The notes under the pieces are model-generated. The model had not been told where the DNA came from. It saw only the letters and a list, made by a program, of their open reading frames with translations, and did no database searches. This document shows, one piece after another, positions 1-9,115 of a stretch of 26,964 nucleotides of DNA. This stretch comes from Gnetum montanum (lineage: Eukaryota > Streptophyta > Gnetopsida > Gnetales > Gnetaceae). Position numbers and translations under genes: made by a program. The DNA lies in assembly GCA_015680685.1 (NCBI GenBank), contig MNCI01008071.1:362407-389370 (forward strand), given 5' to 3'. Positions within the stretch are counted from its first letter, which is position 1. Each line of letters starts with the position of its first letter.

Positions 1-105
1 AACTACTAAGTCTATTTGGAGGTATCTGGGCCTTGGTGTTGCCAGAGACTAGCAAGCACCTAAATCTTGTTCGAGGACACTCGTTGGCAGTCGCGTCCTA
101 AACGG
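1..105. other. Unassigned left edge, not matching the related element
   Basis: From about position 106 onward the sequence aligns base for base with element II (11217 onward), but these first ~105 bases do not align with the RNase H sequence expected at 11101-11216. Either a rearrangement or insertion junction lies near 105, or this stretch is very diverged. Nothing else is recognised in it. Confidence 0.5.
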
Positions 106-1669
106 TTACCAACAACCACAATAAAAAAAGAGTTAATGACTATGGTATTTGCACTAGAAAAATTTAGGCACTATGTATTAGGCTATAAAGTATTTGTACA
201 CACAAATCATAGTGTGGTCCGGTTCCTTATGAATAAACCAATGGTGAGCCTTCATGTCATATGATGGCTAGTGATCTTACAAGAGTTCAATATCATGATA
301 GTAGATTGTAAAGGCACCGAGAATGTTATTGCTGATCATTTATCTTGGTTGTGATGGGACAACAAAGAGGATGAATACCCAATTTTTGATCGCTTTCCTA
401 ATGTACTTCTCTTTGCAGGTGTAATAAATAATCAATCACCCACAAATATAAATTGGTATAGTAACATTCTTACTTATCTTCTCACACAAGAAACACCACG
501 AGAACTGGACATTAGAAAGAAACAACAGTTTCTTTGCCAAGTCAAACAATTCATGGAAATCAATGAACACCTTTACAAGGTGTGTTCTGATGGCTTGGTA
601 CGATGCTGTGTTCCTGACGTGGATCAATTGTGAGTTCTCCAAGATGCTCATGAGGGCCCTTGTGGGGGCCATTACACTAGGAGATGAACAACCATTAAAA
701 TTTTACTTGTAGGATATTATTAACCTACATTATTTTAGGATGCCCATCATTTTGTCCAATCTTGTGAGTGCTACCAGTGTGATGGGGGAATGACTGCTAG
801 AATGGAGGATCCATAATAATGGATTCAGCCCTTAGAATCCTTTGACATATGGGGTATTGATTTTATGGGGCCTATTACACCAATGTCCAATGAAAAAGCA
901 TACATTGTTGTTACTGTTGACTATTTTACAAAGTGGGCAAAAGTAGCCACTATTACCAACTATACATCATCTACCGTTGCATGATTTGTTCAACAACAAA
1001 TTGTAAATAGTTTTGGCATGCCTCATGCACTTATTTTTAACAATTGTACACACTTTATAGGTGCAAATTTTTGAAAGTTGATGCAACACTTAGGAGTTGA
1101 GCATAAACTAACTACACCATATCATCCTCAAGTGAATGGTCAAGCCAATGTCACCAATAGGGCAATCACAAAAATCTTGATATGAATCATTAGCAAATAT
1201 AGGCAAGACTGGAGCACCAAACTGAATGATGCTCTTTGGGCCTACCACTCCACATGGAAACTCCCTATAGGCTACTATCCCTATGAGTTAGTGTATGATA
1301 AACTTCCAACACTTCCTATCCAAGTTGATCTCCGTACACTATCTACAACATGTGACCTTAACCTTAACCTCAGTCTAGTGCAAAAAGAACGGTTAATGAA
1401 TCTTAACTTACTAGATGAGAATCAATTAGTTGCCCTATCATCCAAGGAACTACACAAGGCCTTCAACAAACAATGTCATGACCTAAAAATTAGAAAAGTC
1501 AAATACAAACTAGGAGATAGGGTTCTCTATTGGAATCCCACACATGTGCCCTAAATTTCAAATGCTGTGGGAAGGACCTTATATCATTCATGAAACTTTT
1601 CCTTCAAGGACCATGATGATATATAAACCTGAAAGCCCAAATAAGAAATTATTGTTCAACATCTAGTAA
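106..1669 (+). pseudogene. pol remnant of element I: RNase H end and integrase
   Basis: One reading frame (that of position 106) can be followed to about 1551 with several internal stops. It encodes the end of RNase H (TIKKELM near 121; EKFRHYVLGYK near 160-190), a linker, the integrase zinc-binding region (HEGPCGGHY near 650, then paired Cys near 760-780) and the integrase core. The first catalytic Asp survives (GIDFMGP, codon 859-861). The second is Asn (1039-1041) and the Glu position is Asn (1147-1149), so the enzyme is dead. The C-terminal chromatin-end GPY-type module follows near 1575, after an 8-bp deletion relative to element II at about 1550 that shifts the frame. The natural stop is probably TAA at 1667-1669. 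Known role of the family: integration of the cDNA copy into the host genome. Confidence 0.85.
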
Positions 1670-3030
1670 ACCAAACATTTCCATGAGTCCAAAATGGATA
1701 GTGCTAACACTACCTCTATTAATGAATAACCCTGCCCATTATTTCAGGTCTCCTCATTCTTACTTAGTCATGGGGGAGATGGCCACCAATGCTAGTCATT
1801 CAAAGCCCTCAATTTCTTTTGTTTTGTTTTTTTTTTTTGTTTTTTTTTACACATTTTTCATATTTACTTATTCTTGTTTTACACCATTGTTAACATTTTT
1901 ACTATTTCTTTCTCTATTACATTTTGTTTTATTTACTCTCACTCATTATATAATAAGTGCTCATGATGGTGGATTATACTATAATAGTATTGCTTGCTTG
2001 CTAATGCTTGGTTTTTAACTTTGACCTTCAATGTTGATACTAGGATATGGCTTCTTTTTATAGAATAAGCAATGAGTCCACGACATCCATTCATCCATTC
2101 AACTCTATGGTCTCCTTTGGTTTTAGAACTATATTGTCCCTTTCTCTAAGCAAACCTATTAATTAATTGGTGGCTTGATATTCTTCAAACCAAGGAAAGA
2201 TTCAAATGGATTAAAAAGGGTGTGACTTCAAGGGGATTTGATGCATTTGTGTTGGCTATTCTCTTGGGTACTTGGATGCTTTTCATAGGTTTTCCACCAT
2301 TCCACTATTAACAAATACCAAGAAGTTGACTAAATCAAATAAGTCTTTGCATGATGTGGTTCTTAAAAAAAAAAATTGATGGGAATTCAAAGCATACCCC
2401 TTCGACATAATAAAGGAACATCGACTACAAGCACTGGTTATGGCACTAGAAAGACATGTTGTCCATGTTTGCAGGTTCTCTCTAACTAAGGCCCTTCATC
2501 ACTTCCTACTTCTCTATTCTTCTCCTTTTGGAATGGTGGTTGCTTTATAAAGGCATTCTTGTTACTTCAGGGGGATGGGTTGGTCAAGTGTGTTAATGCA
2601 AGGTCACTGGATGTGGTTAGTTTTAATCTAGATTTGGATTGAATTTTATTAAGTCACCTTAACCACATACTACACAAGGGACTTTACACAACCTTCTTCT
2701 CCTTCCATATTTCTTTCCATATTCCACCTCATTACTGGTTTTATGATTTGTCTATATCTTAGTCGATGCATTGTTATTCTTTGGTAAATTCTTGTGGGTG
2801 ACTTCTTAACTATTGTCTCCATATGCCATTCCTAGAGCCTACGAACTCTTTGGTTTTTGGGTTTGTCATGGCATAAAGGGCATGCGCTTACTTTGGGGAG
2901 GACCCACTAGCATTTCTTTTTGATGTAATTATTACATTGTTTCCCTTAAACATTTTTTGCAATTAACTATTTCTTGTTTCACCCCATCTATGACATCCAT
3001 TTTTCTCTACCCTTCTATGCATTTTTATCA

Positions 3031-3141
3031 ACTTCACCATTGATATTCCTCTTGTCTTTCTTTTTCTTTCATTTTCCATCCTATTNACTTCACCATTGAT
3101 ATTCCTCTTGTCTTCCTTTTTCTTTCATTTTCCATCCTATT
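3031..3141 (+). repeat. 55-bp direct duplication either side of a single N
   Basis: Positions 3031-3085 and 3087-3141 are identical except for one base, with an N at 3086 between them. Element II has only one copy at the matching place (about 22520-22580). A probable assembly artefact: two contig ends that overlap but were not merged. Confidence 0.85.
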
Positions 3142-3305
3142 GCTACTGGAGGTTCGCTCTTAGTCATGGGGGTGTCTATTGCAAATTTTTCCATTTCATT
3201 ACTTATCTCACCCCCTACACCTTGGGTAGTTATTAGTTACAAACCTCTAACCTAGTATTTTCCATACCCCCACAACCTAGCCAATGTGCTTTATATCGAG
3301 ACAAG

Positions 3306-3363
3306 GTATCAATTACATTATATCTTATCTATCCTTGTTAATTCATGATTGTGTTGTGTGTAG
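3306..3363 (+). other. Candidate short intron before an ATG in element I
   Basis: AAG|GTATCA at the left end and TTGTGTGTAG|ATG at the right end bound 58 nt. The matching segment of element II is 22739-22798 and that of III is 17012-17078. 58 nt is below the usual plant minimum of about 70 nt, so splicing is uncertain. The frame after the ATG soon meets stops. Confidence 0.35.
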
Positions 3364-3520
3364 ATGGCAATCACATGAACAATGGACTAGATAGAAGGGA
3401 GCACTTAGGATGGACTAGAGCAAGAGCATTTACACAAGGAATATGCTTGGTCATGTGGCCATGAATGAACAATGGTGTGCACATTTTTGACATTGACAGC
3501 AATGCACCTCATTTTCTTTT

Positions 3521-3538
3521 CTCTCTCTCTCTCTCTCT
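3521..3538 (+). repeat. (CT)n microsatellite
   Basis: Nine CT units. Absent from the matching site of element II, so it expanded in this copy. Confidence 0.9.
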
Positions 3539-3745
3539 TCAAGCTATCAAATAAGGGTCTAGATGTCATCTATGGTCAGTGTTCACCACAATGGTTATGA
3601 AGACCAATGCTATAATACGTTTGTTGATTTGTTCACTAGGCACTTTGAGTCTATCATTCCATGTCACTGTCAATTGTCATTCAGTTAATAATCCCATACC
3701 TTCCCAATATTTTGTAAGAAACTCAAGGACGAGTTTTCATCCAAT

Positions 3746-3755
3746 CGTGGGGGTA
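3746..3755 (+). other. Polypurine tract of element I
   Basis: CGTGGGGGTA directly precedes the LTR start TGATGAGT. The same arrangement occurs before the 3' LTRs of II and III. Known role: RNase H-resistant primer for plus-strand synthesis. Confidence 0.8.
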
Positions 3756-4586
3756 TGATGAGTCCTGATATCAAATCCTCGATATCGGGCCCTCGATATT
3801 GGATACGCTATATCAGACATGCGATGTTGGAACCTATTTTGTTGCCTATAAATAATAGATAGGGGCACTTGGTTTTGCATTAGCTTTTAGTCCCTTAGCT
3901 GAATTCTTACAATTTTTCTATTCCAAAGTTAGAATTATTTTTGAGTGCCCAAAATAGGAATCATAAAGTAAATGGATCTTTATTCAAGCATTGTGTACTT
4001 GAGCACACCTTGTGTCCATAAATAAAGCCAAACTTTGTCATAAATCTTGCAACATTTAGAATAGCTTAATTATTGCATTTCATGTTATTTACAATTATTT
4101 AATGCTTTCAATAGTTACTTAATGTTATTTCATAGAATTATTAATTATCAATTACCAATGAATTAGCACACTCAGCATGACCACTTCGAGCATATGTGGG
4201 AACACTCGGTAACCTAGTAATGACTAGCATTTGGTAATCCCAATAATGTTACACTGGTTCAGGATGTGTTCGGAGAGTGGGAATGGATGCTAGTGTTAGG
4301 ACTAGTTAGAGAATAGTCAACTAGTTAAATAAAATTAGTTATTAAATTACCTCATTCCTCTCTTTTAAGCATCAAGAAAATAAAACATAAAAGAATAAAA
4401 ATCACATACCTCAAGTTTTCTTAACCATACAATTGAGCCTTACAAGTAAGCTTGAGAAGACAACAATTGCATAACTCATCCTTGTTCTATGTAAGCACAT
4501 AAGCACTTAATCCTTGAAGTTTGACCGAATCATGCATGAATGCTCTTATTTTTATGGTTGGACATAGGGTGCCTTGCTTCTCATTA
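3756..4586 (+). repeat. 3' LTR of element I
   Basis: 831 bp from TGATGAGT to TTCTCATTA, matching the element II LTRs along its length; the terminal CA has become TA. U3 carries GATATC-type palindromes (about 3766-3815), followed by a TATAAATA box and an AATAAA signal at 4021-4026. The LTR should hold promoter, transcription start and poly(A) site. Confidence 0.85.
3847..3854 (+). promoter_or_regulatory. TATA box of LTR I
   Basis: TATAAATA about 90 bp into the LTR, preceded by GCC, at the same place as in the LTRs of II and III. Confidence 0.65.
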
Positions 4587-5233
4587 GTTATGTAACACCC
4601 TATTCACCTAACATAGATTATGTTTTTTATACTTTCTCAAAATACTTGTTAACAACATACAGACTTAAGTTTATTGATATTTAAGTTATTGGGGAAATTA
4701 TCAATGAAAGATGTCATTGTTCTTATTGACTTGAGTGAAGTGTTTAAGTGCTAATACAAATATAATCTCACTAATGTTGTATGCTATATCAAAACTACTT
4801 AGATAAGCTAAAAAAAATTTCAATAAAACAAAGTAAGATAGAGGGAAAGCAAAGAAACTAACTCACTAAAAATGCTATTCAAAATGGAAGATAATGCTAA
4901 CTTCACTGATGCTAAGTAAGTAACATTGACATCACTGATAGAACATAAAGTGTAACATCTTATTCCTAGAAGTCATAAAAAAATGTTAAATATACATCAT
5001 ATTTAATGTTATGTGTAATAATAACATAGGAAAAATGGAAAAAGAACTATATGTACTCTAGGACACATATCCAATATGAAAATTTAGTGAAACTTAAATA
5101 GGAATTTTGTAACCAATGATACCTAATAGATTTGAATCCATGACTTGAAATTTCCAAGTTGAGAGTCTTAACAATATACTAATGTTTCATTGTTAGCTTT
5201 TGTAAGGTCATTCTAACTTCACTATTATATCTA
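4587..5233. other. Flanking DNA without recognised gene
   Basis: AT-rich sequence between the right end of element I and the repeat at 5234. No long open frame and no retrotransposon domain seen. A weak tRNA B-box-like stretch lies at 5129-5139 (minus strand) but does not support an RNA gene. Confidence 0.6.
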
Positions 5234-5682
5234 GTTTGGGGGAAAGCAAGGGAAGGGGAGAGGGGATGTGATGGAGGTATTGATGTTTCATCTCAAATGT
5301 TACTCTTTGATGTGACTAAAGTGAAAAATTTATAATAAAACATCCAAATTTCATGTCTAAGAGTGTATTTTTGAGAGCTTGGGATGATTGGAAATGGGGG
5401 TGGGAAGGGGTGTACAGGGGAGAGGGGGGAGGGGATGGGGGCATGGTGGGTGTTGATGTCTTCTCTCAAGTATTACTTTTTAGATGTGATTGAAGTGACA
5501 ATTGTATAATACAACAACTAAATTTCATGTCTAAGGGTGTATATTTAAGAGCTTGACTGGGTGGGGAGGAGGAGGTGGAAGGTGGATGTTGATGTTTTAT
5601 CTCAAGTATTACTTTTTATGTGTGATCAAAGTAAAAAGTATATAATAAAATAATCAAATTTCATTGGTTTTCTAATAGTGTG
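5234..5682 (+). repeat. Tandem repeat: alternating G-rich and AT-rich segments
   Basis: An AT-rich core starts at 5280, 5453 and 5589 (TTGATGTYTYNTCTCAARTRTT, then a shared TTTCATGTCTAAG-type part). The cores are separated by G-rich stretches at 5234-5279, 5390-5452 and 5560-5588, giving unit spacings of 173 and 136 bp. The third core is cut by element II after 5682 and appears to resume at 24019 (GTGTGTAATTGAAAGC matches the tail of cores 1 and 2). Confidence 0.75.
5678..5682 (+). repeat. Left target-site duplication of element II
   Basis: GTGTG immediately before the LTR start TGATTAGT; the identical 5 bases follow the 3' LTR at 24019-24023. Five bases is the usual duplication length for plant Ty3/gypsy elements. 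Confidence 0.85.
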
Positions 5683-6530
5683 TGATTAGTCATGATATTG
5701 GACACCTAATATCAGATCCCCGATATCAAACCCTCAATATCAAATACACGATATCGAAGATGCTGAAGTGATATCGGACATGTGATATCGGAACTTGTCT
5801 TGTTGCCTATAAATAAGAGATAGGGGGCACTTAGTTTCACATTAGTTTCTTAGTCCCTTAGCCAAAATCTTGCAATTTTTCCCTTTTAGAATTATTTCTG
5901 AGTGCCCATAATAGGAGTCATAAAGTGAAAGGATCTTTATTCAAGCATTGTATACCTGAGCACACCTTGTGTCCAGAAATAAAGATGAACTTTATGATAA
6001 ACCTTGCAACATTCGAAATAGCTTAATTATTCCATTTAAATGTTATTTACTATTATTTTCTACTCTCATTAATTAATTAATTTTATTTCTATTAAATTTT
6101 TAATTATCCATGAATTAGCACACTCATTACGACCACTTCAAGTATATGTGGAACACTTGGTAACCAAGTAACGACTAGTGTTTGGTAATCCCAGTAGTGT
6201 TACACTAGTTCAGCATGTGTTTGGAAAGTGAGAATGGATGCGGGTGTTAGGACTGGTTAGAGGATAGTTTATTAGTTAAATCAAATTAGTTACTCAATTA
6301 TTTCATTTCTCCATTTTAGCCACCAAGAACATAAAACATAAAAATCATATACCTCAAGTTTACTTAACCATATAATTGTGCCTTACAAGTAAGCTTGCGA
6401 AGATAATGATCGCATAACCCATCCTTGTTCTATGTAAGCGCATAAGCACTTAATCCTTGGAGTTCAACTAGATCGCGTGTGAATGCTCGTATTCATATGG
6501 TTGGGCATAGGGATACCTAGCTACTCATCA
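5683..6530 (+). repeat. 5' LTR of element II
   Basis: 848 bp, TGATTAGT...ACTCATCA. U3 is rich in GATATC palindromes (about 5690-5795); a TATAAATA box and AATAAA (5978-5983) follow. The last ~540 bp differ from the 3' LTR at about 47 positions (near 9%) by hand count, plus a 9-bp indel; U3 differs more and has extra length changes. Confidence 0.9.
5808..5815 (+). promoter_or_regulatory. TATA box of 5' LTR II
   Basis: TATAAATA preceded by GTTGCC, as in LTR I and the 3' LTR of II (23281-23288). Confidence 0.65.
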
Positions 6531-6531
6531 T

Positions 6532-6549
6532 TGGCACCGTTGCTGGGGA
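6532..6549 (+). other. Primer-binding site of element II (tRNA-Asp-like)
   Basis: TGGCACCGTTGCTGGGGA begins 2 bp after the LTR. It matches the Athila-type tRNA-Asp site TGGCGCCGTTGCCGGGGA (recalled) at 16 of 18 positions; both differences are transitions. Confidence 0.8.
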
Positions 6550-6666
6550 TTTTGTTGTTTGTACGTTCATTAGAACTTAGGCAATCATTCCCATTGTTGG
6601 AACAAACCCTTAGAATTAACCATCCTACAATCACCAAAAAGGGCATTGCACACTGAATAATTAATC

Positions 6667-9115
6667 ATGTCTCCTTCTATTTATGAGAATGATTCACTAA
6701 CTAGGTTTGACATAATGAACAATTGGAGGAAAAGTGCACATGATGATCTGTCAATGTCCTAACAGTTTTGCATGGTATATGCTCATCTTAATGAGTATGT
6801 ACCAGATTTTACCTTTGTCCTTCACTAGGATGAACAACTACATTGGCATGATTTAGAAGGTAACATAGTGTTACCTCCTAATCACTCAATCCCAAGCATG
6901 CTTCTTCGTGCTCTCACACGAATTGGTATGCAGCACTTACAGGCAAAGTACATTGTGCATGAACACAACTCGAGAGAGTATCGATCCACAAAGGCACAAC
7001 ATCAAAGAGACCTACAATAAGAGAGACATTACAAATCTATGAAGAGAAAGTGATCTCAGGATGTCCCATATGTCCTAAGTGAAAATGAGGGCGGTGAAAT
7101 TACCTTGAGAGGTTTTCCACAAAACGATGTTCCTCTCGTTGACTTCGGTCAAGGAGTTGTGTATCAGAATCTTAACTCAACTATTCATAACCCAAGTTCT
7201 AATACCAATGGACATAAAAGGTTTGAAAAAGGAACATGAACACATGACAATGAAAAGTATTCTGATCATAACCACGATTGAGGTCACGACCATCAAAGAG
7301 AAAGTGACAGGCATCGTCACGATGTCAATCCTCCTTCCTCTTTACCTTCATCATCTCCTTCTAGCTCTTCTTTGTGATCTGAATGTAGTCACAAAGGGAA
7401 ATACCATGAGGATAATTGTATGTGAAATAGAGATCATAGACAAAACAGTTAAGAAAGGAGACAAGGGCATTCCAGAAAGATACTCCATGAAAGAAGGGAT
7501 AGTAGGGAACAACATAGGCCTCATAGATGCCATAGATAATATGATCACAATGAAGCCCTACTCGCCACCCAAAATATGTTAGATATAACATAGGTTGTTA
7601 GGATTCCAACAAGGCACCAAAAGGATAGTAGGATCAAAAGACTAGGCATGAACAACATCCTACGATTTGAAGGGGGATACAATGCTGATTCTCAAAACCA
7701 TTTATAGGCATTACACAATGCATGTGCCTTGGAAAATATAGAAAACAAGTGGCAAAAACTAAAGTTGTTCCCATGGACACTGATCAATGAAGCAAAAATC
7801 TGGTACTGGTCCTTAGAACTAGAATCCATTCGACGATGGAGTACCATGTTAGAGCTATTCAACAATAAGTATCAAATGTATGCTCAAGTGTCCAACCTGC
7901 ATAAGCAAATCCAAGGATGGAAACAAGGAGGACATGAACCCTTGGATGCTACCATGAGCCAATATTATGCATTATTACATTGTTGCCTTAGCCATGGTTA
8001 CCTGCAAAGGGAATAGCTATGCCATTTCATAGATGGGCTTAGGTATGAAATGTAAAGAACCCTTGGGACTTATGCCCAAGGATGGCTATTTGAGATTAGA
8101 GCCCATCAAATACAAAGATTGTTGGAGCAAGTTGCCAAGGAGAAAGATGAGTTAAAGAAAAGAGAAAGTGCTAAGGAATACAACAGAGATCCTTCCCTCT
8201 GAAAGAAGGGAGTTAGGTTTTGTGAAGATAAAGAAGAGTCACCACTCAAAGAGATGGTGAATAGAAAGACTCTTCCTATTCAAAAATTTACATCAGAAGT
8301 ATCAACAAAGGTAGATCAAATGTGGAACTCCTTAGATGATAAATTTCAAATTGTTCTAAAAATAGTAGAGTCCAAAGAGTAAAGTAGTGACTGAGAGAGA
8401 AGGAAAAAGAAAAAAAGCTGAGTATGCATGTAACAAGGATAAGGGTAAAGTTGCCATCATTGAAGAGGTTGTGGATTTGGACATAGACAATGATGGAAAA
8501 TGTGAAATTTTCCAATATGACCATCCTAAAGGATGTTTTCCAGTAGTGTCACATTTGTAAGAGTCTGGGATGTATGCGCTAAACCCACGGTTAAACAAAT
8601 GACAAATACCTAGAAGGTTACCTTATCCCCAAAGTAACCCAAAGCAGTTTCACCAACCCTCAACATATTATTCAAGTGGAGCTCCACCACAACCAAATGA
8701 AAATTATCAACAATGGCAACATCCACAAGCATGGAGAATGCCACTACCATGTCAACAACACCCTTACCATCAACCTGACCCATATGGGTACTACGTTTAG
8801 CAGTCGATCTCTCCATGTAACTCTACTAGTCACATCACTCCTTAGCCTCACTACTAGACCCATAAGTACTATAGAACTCCTTCTCCTAGGAGTCATGTTC
8901 CACATATGTACTATCCTTCTCATTCAACTACACCTCTTCCACCCTTAGCTCCATTACCACCTACTCCAACTATGCAGGGTGAGATTCCTACCCAACTACA
9001 GCAACATAATGCTACAAGGGCTATCAACTCTTAACCTACTATTGGTTTGGATAACTGATCAAAGAAGAGACCTTTCTTTAGAACCAATAGTCCAACCAAG
9101 TCCTTACAATCACAT
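6667..9115 (+). pseudogene. gag pseudogene of element II
   Basis: From ATG 6667 one frame runs to 8382 without a length mutation but with about 16 in-frame stops. Most are one transition from CAA, CAG, CGA or TGG. The middle part (about 7690-8160) is a retrotransposon capsid domain: KLKLFPWTL, AKIWYW, a Trp-rich stretch and YYALLHCC...HGY match the gag domain of plant gypsy elements. Near 8380 the frame shifts by one base and continues, in the frame later used by pol, through a decayed zinc-knuckle region (KCEIFQYDHPKGC, about 8499-8537) and a Pro/Gln/Tyr-rich C-terminus. Element III has the same order in a single frame, so the shift is probably a mutation. Known role: coat of the cytoplasmic virus-like particle. 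Confidence 0.8.

Larger units (their letters stand above)
1670..3745 (+). other. 3' non-coding region of element I
   Basis: About 2.1 kb between integrase and polypurine tract, colinear with 21138-23159 of element II. It starts with a T-rich stretch (1810-1870) and holds two exact copies of CTTAGTCATGGGGG (1763-1776 and 3159-3172). An intron-like segment (3306-3363) ends exactly at an ATG (3364). Athila-type elements carry an env-like frame at this position; no convincing long frame is visible here. The hydrophobic open frame at 1683-2018 is a translation of the T-rich tract and is not regarded as a gene. Confidence 0.6.
1..4586 (+). mobile_element. Retrotransposon I: 3' part of a Ty3/gypsy (Athila/Tat-like) element
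   Basis: In order: RNase H remnant, integrase, about 2 kb without genes, polypurine tract (3746-3755) and 3' LTR (3756-4586). The order RNase H-integrase-3' LTR is that of Ty3/gypsy elements. It is colinear with element II (11217-12350 plus 20727-24018), so I and II are copies of one family. No 5' LTR, gag or protease is in the window. The outer target duplication cannot be tested because the left end is missing. Confidence 0.85.

Noticed and set aside
1683-2018. Open frame giving a Phe-rich, membrane-like peptide in element I
   Set aside because: It is a translation of a T-rich tract. The matching frame in element II (21187-21399) differs in length and content, so no coding constraint is seen.
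5117-5182. tRNA-like stretch on the minus strand (GATTCAAATC resembling a B box)
   Set aside because: Only part of the B box matches; no convincing A box, cloverleaf or SINE tail is seen. At most a relic.
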